Below, in pieces: positions 24,234 through 31,054 of a DNA stretch of 35,327 nt. Every line of letters starts with the position of its first letter. Within the stretch, counting starts at the first letter, position 1. The DNA is from an uncultured Bacillota bacterium (GTDB lineage: Bacteria > Bacillota > Dehalobacteriia > UBA4068), in NCBI GenBank assembly GCA_934271085.1, contig CAKQQU010000011.1:1-35327 (forward strand), in the 5' to 3' direction. Made by a program: the position numbers and the translations under genes. The notes beneath the pieces are model-generated. The model was given only the letters and a program-made list of their open reading frames with translations, was not told where the DNA came from and made no database searches.

Positions 24234-25479
24234 TTATTTTCCCCCCCAGCATAGCGTAATCCTTCCAGAAGCAGGGATAAGATTTGGCCACCGACCGCTC
24301 ATGTTCCAGACGCACCGGCCGGGAACAGGAGGCGGCAGCAACTGCGGCAGCCATGACTATGCGATGATCGGGGCCTACTGCGGCATTGCCTCCAATAAGT
24401 CCGGTACCGTAGATCAGCAGATTGTTACTGCGCTCCTCCACCCTGCCGCCCAAAGAACGCAGCAGGCCGGTGACTCCCCTGATACGGCCTCTTTTTCCGA
24501 ATCTGCCGCTGCTGGCATTTATCAGGAACGTTTCGCCCCGGGCAAAAGCTGCCGCAACTGCCAGAGGAGGCAGCAGATCCGGGTTATCGGCAAGGTCGAT
24601 AACGCAGCCGCGCAAAGCAGAGGGAAAAGCCGTAACGCTGCAGTCGTTTTCAGCGATACGCCCGCCCATACGGCGCAGAAACCTTACTATTCGGCGGTCT
24701 GCCTGCAGAGAATCCGGATCAAGACCACTGACCGTAACAGCTTCCGGGCCAATACAACCGGCGGTGAGCCAAAAAGCCGCATTAGACCAGTCCCCGCCGA
24801 TAAGCATATAAGAGGGGGGCGAGAACCTCTGACCCCCGGGTATCAAAAAGCTGTCTTCCTGCCGCTGCATATCAATACCGCAGGCTTCCAGAAAATAGCA
24901 GGTCATATCTACATAATCTGCCGACTGCAGCGGAGTGGTAAGCCTGACTTTGCTGTCTGCAGCCAGCAGGGGCAAGGCCAGCAGCAGGCCGCTGATAAAC
25001 TGGGAGCTGATATTTCCCGGTATCCGAAATTCTCCGGGGCGGAGCTGTCCACCTACCTGCCAGCCGGAAATAGTAGATTCTATTTGCGCTCCCCGGGAAT
25101 TTAAAGCCGACAGCAGGGGGCCGAATGGTCTCTCGGTAAGACGGCTTCTTGCCAGCACAGTGGCTTTGATGCCTCTGGCAGCCAGCTGCGGCAGCAAAAA
25201 CCGGGCCGCCGCGCCGCTTTCTCCGCAATCCACCTTCAGAAAGGCGGGAGTATCCTTAATGGGATAAATTACCGTGCCCAGCTGTTCCTGTTTTATCTCA
25301 GCGCCCAGGGCGGCGAAGCAGCGGCAGGCTGCTTCCATATCCTCTCCCTGAGGCAGATTGGGTATAAGCACGGGCTTATCTCCGTTGGCTGCGCAGACTA
25401 CCGCACGCTGGGCAGAAGATTTGGAAGGTACAGCCCTGACCGCACCTCCCAAGACTGCAGGATACAGCAAAAAACTCAT
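24223..25479 (-). CDS. aroA: 3-phosphoshikimate 1-carboxyvinyltransferase (EPSP synthase)
   Basis: The 418-residue protein starts at 25479 with GGAGG upstream; an in-frame extension of 21 codons lacks such a site. Key segments are P-S-K-S-S-A-Q-R-A (shikimate-3-phosphate lysine and serines), D-C-G-E-S-G-A-A-A-R-F-L-L-P (the C-x-x-S-G clostridial variant of the usual loop), R-P-F-G-P-L-L, I-S-S-Q-F-I-S-G-L-L-L-A, and D-N-P-D-L-L-P-P-L-A-V near the C-terminus. It transfers enolpyruvate from PEP to shikimate 3-phosphate. The stop overlaps the start of aroC by 11 bases, and the gene follows the aroB remnant by 13 bases. The reading frame is uninterrupted and the motifs are conserved, so the enzyme itself appears functional. 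Confidence 0.93.
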   Translation of the reverse strand: MSFLLYPAVLGGAVRAVPSKSSAQRAVVCAANGDKPVLIPNLPQGEDMEAACRCFAALGAEIKQEQLGTVIYPIKDTPAFLKVDCGESGAAARFLLPQLAARGIKATVLARSRLTERPFGPLLSALNSRGAQIESTISGWQVGGQLRPGEFRIPGNISSQFISGLLLALPLLAADSKVRLTTPLQSADYVDMTCYFLEACGIDMQRQEDSFLIPGGQRFSPPSYMLIGGDWSNAAFWLTAGCIGPEAVTVSGLDPDSLQADRRIVRFLRRMGGRIAENDCSVTAFPSALRGCVIDLADNPDLLPPLAVAAAFARGETFLINASSGRFGKRGRIRGVTGLLRSLGGRVEERSNNLLIYGTGLIGGNAAVGPDHRIVMAAAVAAASCSRPVRLEHERSVAKSYPCFWKDYAMLGGKINAV

Positions 25480-25492
25480 CAAAAACCTCCGT

Positions 25493-25951
25493 TTATTCAG
25501 CAAACACCAAGACTTCCGATATACCCATATAGGGGTTATCATTAAACAGCTTTGTTTTGTAAAAAATACCCGTCAGACCTTGGCCTGACGGATATTCTAT
25601 ACCTGTTTTATCAACCATGGAATCCACAACGGGCAAAGTTGTAGCCATGTCCTGCCGGTTTTTGGCATATTCGTATGCAGCCGCAACACAGGGGCGACCC
25701 GCAAAGCCCGCCATTTTCCGGGAAAAAGCAAACCTTTTCCTGCAAATACCGGTATTATCGCAAACCAAAGCCGTTTTGACCGCGCCCGGATAAGGCAGCA
25801 GTATACTGCCGCCTCTTTTTTGCAGTCCGCGTCCGGTCAGCACCGTATATGGAGGACTGGTGCTGATATATATCCTGACAGGAGCTGCCGGTAATTCCCC
25901 TCCGATAGGTTTATCCTGTACGGATAAATCTGTGTAGCTGCCTTTCTTCAT
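25493..25951 (-). pseudogene. aroB: Remnant of 3-dehydroquinate synthase (AroB)
   Basis: The 152-codon frame aligns with AroB only in pieces. Residues about 25-67 (I-Y-I-S-T-S-P-P-Y-T-V-L-T-G-R-G-L, then A-L-V-C-D-N-T) match the N-terminal strand region. After a gap of several dozen residues the AroB NAD-site segment appears in worn form: K-M-A-G-F-A-G, then M-A-T-T-L-P-V-V-D-S-M-V-D-K-T-G-I-E-Y-P-S-G, where AroB has A-T-T-L-L-A-x-V-D-S-S-V-G-G-K-T-G-I. The frame then ends. The whole metal-binding half (with its glutamate and two histidines) is absent, as is the G-G-G-V-x-G-D motif. Full AroB has about 350 residues. The place between aroF and aroA is the expected one for aroB. It cannot be a working synthase. 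Confidence 0.8.
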
Positions 25952-25981
25952 GTTTTCACCCGCATAATATTGCCCTTGCCT

Positions 25982-26977
25982 TTAGATTACCAGATCGTGA
26001 ATTGCCTGCCATTTGGCAGCAGCTTCTTTAAATACCTCCGGAGTAATAGCCTGCTGCCCGTCACAAAGAGCCATCTCCGGCGCATTATGCACCTCCACCA
26101 GCAGTCCGTCGGCGCCTGCGGCGACTGCAGCGGCAGCCAACGGAAAGACCAGATCGGAACTGCCCGCACCATGGCTGGGATCTGCCAATACCGGCAGATG
26201 GGTCAAAGCCCGCAGCAAAGGTATGGCCGCAATATCCAGGGAGTTCCGCCGTCCAAGGCTGCGTACGCCCCGCTCGCAAAGGATCACATTGGCATTGCCC
26301 CAGGATAACAAATATTCCGCACTGAGCAGCAATTCCTCATAAGTAGCGCCGGGGCCCCGCTTCAACAGCACCGGTTTTTCCTGCCTGCCCAAAGCTTTAA
26401 GCAAAGAAAAATTCTGCATATTGCGGGCTCCCACCTGAATGATATCTATATCCGAAAAAAGCGGAAGCTGGCTGCTATCCATTATCTCGCTTACCACGGG
26501 CAAACCGGTAATTTTCTTGGCCCGCACCAGCAGTTTCAGGCCTTCCGCACCCAGTCCCTGAAATGAATAGGGCGAAGTCCGGGGCTTAAAAGCGCCCCCC
26601 CGCAGCAGCCCTGCACCGCCGGCCTTCACTGCGGAAGCAATGGTTATAAGCTGCTGCTCATTTTCTACTGTACAGGGCCCGGCAATAAGGCAAAGCCCGC
26701 CTCCGCCGATGCTGATACCGCCGGCCTTAACAACAGTATCGGCCGGATGATACTGCCGGGAAGCCAGTTTATACTGCGCATCCAGCCTTTTTATATCTGC
26801 CACCACCCCGGAAGCCAGCAGCATATCCGTATCCAGCAAGGCAGTATCGCCCCGGATCAGCAGCAAACTGAAGCCTCCGCTATCGATTATTTCACTGTCA
26901 AATCCCGCTTCTGCCAGCCGCCGGCGCAATCGTGCCAGCCTTTTTTCATCCAGCGGGGTCTTCAGGATCAAAAGCAT
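25982..26977 (-). CDS. aroF: 3-deoxy-7-phosphoheptulonate synthase (class I-beta, with N-terminal ferredoxin-like domain)
   Basis: The 331-residue protein begins with a small regulatory-type domain (about 1-70, containing the beta-strand S-L-L-L-I-R-G-D). It continues with the DAHP synthase barrel: L-I-A-G-P-C-T-V-E-N, G-A-F-K-P-R-T-S-P-Y-S-F-Q-G-L-G, Q-V-G-A-R-N-M-Q-N-F, V-L-L-K-R-G, I-L-C-E-R-G, D-P-S-H-G-A-G and V-E-V-H-N-x-P. It condenses PEP and erythrose 4-phosphate, the first step to chorismate. The N-terminal domain of this type commonly gives feedback control by aromatic amino acids. The start has GAGGTGAT upstream. The gene begins 17 bases after the carboxypeptidase gene, so it shares that promoter. 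Confidence 0.94.
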   Translation of the reverse strand: MLLILKTPLDEKRLARLRRRLAEAGFDSEIIDSGGFSLLLIRGDTALLDTDMLLASGVVADIKRLDAQYKLASRQYHPADTVVKAGGISIGGGGLCLIAGPCTVENEQQLITIASAVKAGGAGLLRGGAFKPRTSPYSFQGLGAEGLKLLVRAKKITGLPVVSEIMDSSQLPLFSDIDIIQVGARNMQNFSLLKALGRQEKPVLLKRGPGATYEELLLSAEYLLSWGNANVILCERGVRSLGRRNSLDIAAIPLLRALTHLPVLADPSHGAGSSDLVFPLAAAAVAAGADGLLVEVHNAPEMALCDGQQAITPEVFKEAAAKWQAIHDLVI

Positions 26978-26994
26978 GGATCACCTCGTATTTA

Positions 26995-28437
26995 TCAGAT
27001 ATAACGGAAATACACCAGAATCCGGCAAAGCATGGCGCAGATCTCTGCCCGGGTGATATTGTTATCAGGAGCAAAGGTTCCGGAGGGGTTGCCGGTCAGC
27101 ACACCTGCGCCGGCCAGCAGATTCACAGCCTGCTGCAGCTCCTGATCCCGGCCGGCCATATCCGTAAAGCTGCTTTCGCTTTCTGCCACATCTTTATCCC
27201 GTAAAAGCGGCGCTATGGTCAGGGCCGCATCCTGGCGCAGGGCAGCGGTATCCGGCAGAAAACGGGGTTGGGCGTCGGCAGCTCCCGTCAGCAGCCGGTC
27301 AGGAAGTATCCCGGCCTTTTCCATTTTAAGCAGGGGCTCCAGATAATATGCATTGGGCGCCACATCCCCATAAGGGCTTATCTCTGCGGCAAGTATCTCT
27401 TCGATATATTCCCGGCTGTCTTTATCCAGCCCATTGGGATAAAGCAGGTCATATACCCGGGATATCAGGGTTATCAGCTCTGCGCGGCTGATGCTTTTTT
27501 CCGGACGGAAGGTGTTATTGGTATAGCCTTCCACTATCTGCAAGGCGGCAAGCTGCCGTATATAGTTTTCGGACCAATGGCCCACTATATCAAAAAGATC
27601 CCCCTCCGGACGGATGGCTGTTATATTAAAGCCCAGCTGGCTGTCGGCGTAAGCCCGGCTTACGGAAAGCACCGTACCGACAAGGGAAGCGGTATTGTTA
27701 TAATCGTTAAGATATATCACATAATACTCGCCGCTGACGCTTTGATAGGTGATAACGGTTTCTCCTACAAGCTGCTCATAATACTGATCCAGAGTTATGC
27801 CATTGCGGTATATGTATTCTGCATGCACCTTGCCCACATAACGGAAATGCCACGGCTCATATATATATCCGGTGATATGCTCCATGCCCTTAGGGTAACG
27901 GAGAATAAATCCGTAACGCCAGCTGTTTTCCGCCAACCATTTACCCGCAGCAGTATTGGCAAAAGAATCGGTAAGCCCGGCATCGCTGGTGGTAAAATCC
28001 ACAGCCAGCCCCGTCTGATGCTCGCTGGCGCCGGGAATTGCCACTACCTGAGCAGCCAGAGTACGGGCAGAGCTCCGGTCATAGCCAAGATCGAGATAAT
28101 AATTGACCTTTCTGTCATATAGCCAGGACTGGGTATCATAACTGCGGTAACCGCTGGAGCCGTAAATATCGCTGATACCGTCGGCCTTCATAGCAGCTAT
28201 CATCTGCCCCATGGCTTCCGCAGCCTCCCGGGTCATCATGACCGAGCTGCCGGCAGGCATATAATCGCTCAGTTTTACCAGACCTGCAGGCACATAATCG
28301 CTGACCAGCAAATGATCCCTGTTGACCAGCATCTGGCTACAGCCGGGATCCGGGGCCACCGCATCGGCCAAAGCAACGGGGGATAAAGCTGCTGCCACAA
28401 ATAAACCCAGCAACAATGACATAAGATACTTTCTCAT
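26995..28437 (-). CDS. Secreted D-alanyl-D-alanine carboxypeptidase (VanY type) with SLH domains
   Basis: The 480-residue protein (ATG 28437, GGAGG upstream) has a signal peptide (M-R-K-Y, hydrophobic core, A-L-A-D-A near 22-26). A VanY/LAS peptidase domain (about 60-210) follows with zinc ligands H140 and D147 in S-E-H-Q-T-G-L-A-V-D, and catalytic E194 and zinc ligand H197 in E-P-W-H-F-R-Y-V-G. The C-terminal part holds SLH repeats (about 283-330, 353-410 and 422-475), with G-H-W-S-E-N-Y-I and R-A-E-L/R-A-E-I motifs, which anchor the protein to secondary wall polymers outside the cell. It would trim D-alanine from peptidoglycan stems. It is the first gene of the transcript that continues into the aro genes, an unexpected partner. 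Confidence 0.92.
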   Translation of the reverse strand: MRKYLMSLLLGLFVAAALSPVALADAVAPDPGCSQMLVNRDHLLVSDYVPAGLVKLSDYMPAGSSVMMTREAAEAMGQMIAAMKADGISDIYGSSGYRSYDTQSWLYDRKVNYYLDLGYDRSSARTLAAQVVAIPGASEHQTGLAVDFTTSDAGLTDSFANTAAGKWLAENSWRYGFILRYPKGMEHITGYIYEPWHFRYVGKVHAEYIYRNGITLDQYYEQLVGETVITYQSVSGEYYVIYLNDYNNTASLVGTVLSVSRAYADSQLGFNITAIRPEGDLFDIVGHWSENYIRQLAALQIVEGYTNNTFRPEKSISRAELITLISRVYDLLYPNGLDKDSREYIEEILAAEISPYGDVAPNAYYLEPLLKMEKAGILPDRLLTGAADAQPRFLPDTAALRQDAALTIAPLLRDKDVAESESSFTDMAGRDQELQQAVNLLAGAGVLTGNPSGTFAPDNNITRAEICAMLCRILVYFRYI

Positions 28438-28648
28438 AAAAACCTCCAAAAAATCCGCAAAACGGGATATGTTCCCGCATCTGTTTATGTAAAATACCGT
28501 ATTAGACAAAGGCTATCCGGAAGGAAAAAGCAGTCTGCCGGAGAACTGCCGGAAAACACTTTACCCTGGGGCAAAAATCAGAACGAAAAACTCTTGCCGC
28601 AGCACAGAAAAACCAAAAAGCAAACAAGGCCTGCTTATCCAGTTAATC
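28438..28648 (-). other. Long leader of the carboxypeptidase-aro transcript
   Basis: Roughly 210 nt lie between the predicted promoter and the first start codon. They contain a hairpin just before the ribosome site (CGGGA at 28463-28467 with TCCCG at 28473-28477) and a T-run, and a repeat CCGGCAG near 28540. No T-box, riboswitch or leader peptide is evident to me. The size leaves room for regulation. Confidence 0.4.
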
Positions 28649-28654
28649 ATAATA

Positions 28655-28683
28655 ATTGTACATATTATGACCGGCAAAGTCAA
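28655..28683 (-). promoter_or_regulatory. Promoter of the carboxypeptidase-aro operon
   Basis: On the minus strand TTGACT (28678-28683), a 17-bp spacer and TACAAT (28655-28660) form a good promoter about 218 nt before the carboxypeptidase start. Confidence 0.6.
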
Positions 28684-28726
28684 TATTGAGAGATTTTTTC
28701 CGAAATTTGCCGGGTGTTTTTTATAA

Positions 28727-28789
28727 TTATCCACAAATTGCTGTGGAAAAAAAGAGGACACTGGATATTAATTGTGGAAAAAGCGGACA
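28727..28789. promoter_or_regulatory. DnaA-box-like cluster with a direct repeat
   Basis: A perfect DnaA box TTATCCACA is at 28727-28735. Two reverse-strand near-boxes TGTGGAAAA are at 28742-28750 and 28773-28781 (one mismatch to TGTGGATAA). The two near-boxes are parts of a longer direct repeat, TGTGGAAAAA...GGACA (28742-28760 and 28773-28789). They lie between two divergent operons. Confidence 0.5.
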
Positions 28790-28804
28790 TTTCCCAAAAA
28801 ACGC

Positions 28805-28834
28805 TTGTCAAATACATTAGTGTAATGCTATGAT
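28805..28834 (+). promoter_or_regulatory. Promoter of the serine operon with a dyad in the spacer
   Basis: TTGTCA (28805-28810), an 18-bp spacer and TATGAT (28829-28834) lie upstream of the aminotransferase gene. The spacer holds CATTA-GTG-TAATG (28815-28827), an operator-like dyad. A second inverted repeat, CTAAAG/CTTTAG (28847-28852 and 28859-28864), follows near the transcription start. Confidence 0.65.
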
Positions 28835-28892
28835 ATAAGGTATATCCTAAAGGTAATACTTTAGAGTATAAAAAATGCAGGAGGTACAAAAA

Positions 28893-29960
28893 ATGCATAC
28901 CAAATTATTTATTCCCGGACCGGTGGAAGTCAGCGAGGACGTATTGGCCCGTATGGCCACTCCCATGATAGGCCACCGCAGCAAAGCAGCTACCGAGCTG
29001 CAAAAGAGCATCAGCGAAAAAATCCAGAAGGTATTTTACACCGATAATACCATCGTCCTGTCTACCAGCTCAGGTTCAGGTCTGATGGAATCAGCCATTC
29101 GATCTTGTACCTCCAAAAAAGCGGCTGTTTTCTCTATCGGTTCCTTTGGCGAACGCTGGTACAAAATGGCGGTGACCAATGGCCGCGACGCCGATATTTT
29201 CCGCGTCCCCAATGGCCAGGCCACTTCCGCTGCGGAAGTAGACGCAGCCCTGGCTACCGGCAAATATGACGTAGTCACCATCACTCATAATGAGACCAGC
29301 ACCGGCGTGATGAATCCCATCGCGGAGATCGCCGCTGTTATCAAGAAATACCCGGACGTGGTATTCCTGGTAGATACCGTCAGCTCCATGGGCGGCACCT
29401 ATATTCCCGTAGATGAACTGGGCATCGATGTCTGCATCACCTCCAGCCAGAAGGCTCTGGGGCTGCCCCCCGGGATGTCCATTGCCTCTGTATCCGAAAA
29501 GGCTTATCAGCGGGCTCAGACCGTGGAGAACCGGGGTCTGTATTTCGACCTGGTATCCCTGGTGAAAAAGGCCCGGGACAAATATCAGTATCCCTCCACC
29601 CCCTCTATCTCCCATATGTTCGCTCTGGACTATGCTCTGGACCGCATTTTGGCTGAAGGACTGGAGAACCGCTATGCCCGCCACATCCAGATGGCAGAAT
29701 ACACCAGGGAATGGGCACGCAAATATTTTGCCATTTTCCCGGATGAGCGCTATCTTTCCAACACTCTGACCTGCGTGGACAATACCCGGGGCATCAGCGT
29801 GGCTGATCTTAACGCTGAGCTGACCAAAAGGGGTATGTGCATCAGCAACGGCTACGGCGACCTTAAGGAAAAGACCTTCCGCATAGCCCATATGGCAGAC
29901 TGCACCCTGGACGATATCAAGGAAGTCACCGGCAATATCGTGGATATTCTGGGACTGTAA
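28893..29960 (+). CDS. Class V aminotransferase, serine-biosynthesis type (alanine-glyoxylate / phosphoserine aminotransferase-like)
   Basis: The start is ATG 28893, with GCAGGAGGT just upstream. The 355-residue PLP enzyme has the class V fold: F-I-P-G-P-V-E-V at the N-terminus, S-T-S-S-G-S-G (cofactor phosphate), T-H-N-E-T-S-T-G, D-T-V-S-S-M-G-G, and the Schiff-base lysine K187 in T-S-S-Q-K-A-L-G-L-P-P-G. Enzymes of this kind act as alanine-glyoxylate or serine-pyruvate aminotransferases. Beside serA, as in many Clostridia, they are taken to supply the 3-phosphohydroxypyruvate to phosphoserine step (an inference; no canonical SerC is in the window). It is the first gene of the operon. A strong hairpin follows before serA. 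Confidence 0.88.
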   Translation: MHTKLFIPGPVEVSEDVLARMATPMIGHRSKAATELQKSISEKIQKVFYTDNTIVLSTSSGSGLMESAIRSCTSKKAAVFSIGSFGERWYKMAVTNGRDADIFRVPNGQATSAAEVDAALATGKYDVVTITHNETSTGVMNPIAEIAAVIKKYPDVVFLVDTVSSMGGTYIPVDELGIDVCITSSQKALGLPPGMSIASVSEKAYQRAQTVENRGLYFDLVSLVKKARDKYQYPSTPSISHMFALDYALDRILAEGLENRYARHIQMAEYTREWARKYFAIFPDERYLSNTLTCVDNTRGISVADLNAELTKRGMCISNGYGDLKEKTFRIAHMADCTLDDIKEVTGNIVDILGL

Positions 29961-29970
29961 GCAAGATCGG

Positions 29971-30006
29971 GGCGGGGCTTGTCAGACAGGCCCCGCCTGT
30001 TTTTTC
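29971..30006 (+). terminator. Terminator or attenuator between the aminotransferase gene and serA
   Basis: GGCGGGGC (29971-29978) pairs with GCCCCGCC (29990-29997), with an 11-nt loop, and seven T (30000-30006) follow almost at once. It is a full intrinsic terminator by form, yet it sits between two genes of one pathway, so partial read-through or a separate serA promoter is needed. Confidence 0.75.
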
Positions 30007-30011
30007 CACGG

Positions 30012-30076
30012 CTTTGCCTCAGGCAAAGACCAAAACCAATAATAACTGCGCCGGACAGCGCAGATACCAATAATAA
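30012..30076 (+). repeat. Nested repeats in the serA leader
   Basis: A 17-nt palindrome, CTTTGCCT-C-AGGCAAAG (30012-30028), has no usable loop, which suggests a protein-binding dyad. Next comes CTGCGC...GCGCAG (30046-30051 and 30058-30063), flanked by two identical copies of ACCAATAATAA (30035-30045 and 30066-30076). Confidence 0.65.
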
Positions 30077-30122
30077 GGATAAGCTCCGGGCGATACTGCC
30101 GGGGCGCATAAGGAGAAAAAAA

Positions 30123-31031
30123 ATGACTATCAGAATTTTAGCAAACGACGGCATGGAAGCTGCTGCCAAAGAAGCATTGGAAGCCAAAGGCTTTGAAGTT
30201 GTCACCCAGCATTATGACGGCGACGCCCTGCTGGACGCGGTAAAGGAATTTGACGCTATGACCGTGCGTTCCGCTACCAAGGTGCGCCAGAACGTGCTGG
30301 ATGCAGCCGCCCAGACCGGCCGGCTCAAAATAGTTATCCGCGGCGGTGTGGGCATCGATAATATTGATGCTGACTATGCGGCCAAAGCAGGCATAAAAGT
30401 TACCAACACCCCTAAGGCTTCCAGCTCTTCCGTAGCCGAGCTGGCCCTGGGCCATATGTTCTCTCTGGCCCGTTATATCGGCATCAGCAATGTTACCATG
30501 CGCCAGGGCCAGTGGAACAAAAAGAAATACGAGGGCATCGAGCTTACCGGCAAGACCCTGGGCTTTATCGGCATGGGCCGCATCTCCCAGGAACTGGCCC
30601 GCCGGGCCGTGGCTTTGGGCATGAACGTGATCTACACCGATATTCTGGGCAAACTGCCTGTTCCCTATGAATATGCCGAGATGGCCGAAGTGCTGGCCAA
30701 GGGCGACTTCGTCACCCTGCATATCCCCGCTCCTGCCGATGGCAAAGCGGTGATCGGCAAAGACGAGCTGGCACTGATGAAACCCACCGCTTTCATCATC
30801 AACACTGCCCGGGGCGGCCTGATCGACGAGGACGCTCTGCTGGACACATTGGATAACGACCGGCTGGCCGGTGCTGCCTTTGACGTTTATCCCACCGAAT
30901 CCGCAGAGGACCAGCGCCTGCTCTCCCATCCCAAGATCTCCTGCACTCCCCATATCGGCGGTTCCACCAAGGAAGCCCAGAAGCGTATCGGCGCCGAGAT
31001 CGTGGAGATCATCAGCGACTTTTTCGCCTAA
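30123..31031 (+). CDS. serA: D-3-phosphoglycerate dehydrogenase, short form
   Basis: The ATG at 30123 has AAGGAG upstream. The 302-residue protein is a D-2-hydroxyacid dehydrogenase: V-R-S-A-T-K-V-R, G-V-G-I-D-N-I-D, the NAD motif G-F-I-G-M-G-R-I-S-Q-E-L-A, D at the end of the second strand, I-N-T-A-R-G-G-L-I-D-E-D-A-L, and the catalytic histidine in H-I-G-G-S-T-K-E-A. It stops after the catalytic domains, so the ACT and ASB regulatory domains of long SerA are absent and serine feedback by that route is not expected. It oxidises 3-phosphoglycerate, the first step of serine synthesis. An in-frame extension upstream crosses the terminator and is not translated. It is followed 23 bases later by a DUF1015 gene. 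Confidence 0.92.
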   Translation: MTIRILANDGMEAAAKEALEAKGFEVVTQHYDGDALLDAVKEFDAMTVRSATKVRQNVLDAAAQTGRLKIVIRGGVGIDNIDADYAAKAGIKVTNTPKASSSSVAELALGHMFSLARYIGISNVTMRQGQWNKKKYEGIELTGKTLGFIGMGRISQELARRAVALGMNVIYTDILGKLPVPYEYAEMAEVLAKGDFVTLHIPAPADGKAVIGKDELALMKPTAFIINTARGGLIDEDALLDTLDNDRLAGAAFDVYPTESAEDQRLLSHPKISCTPHIGGSTKEAQKRIGAEIVEIISDFFA

Positions 31032-31054
31032 GATCCGGCTGAAAGGAGAAAGCT

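Noticed and set aside
28727..28781. Replication origin at the DnaA-box cluster
   Set aside because: There is no dnaA, dnaN, parAB or AT-rich unwinding array nearby; only three boxes are present.
29979..30122. Longer SerA start at 29979
   Set aside because: The extension would translate the terminator and the repeats; AAGGAG before 30123 marks the start.
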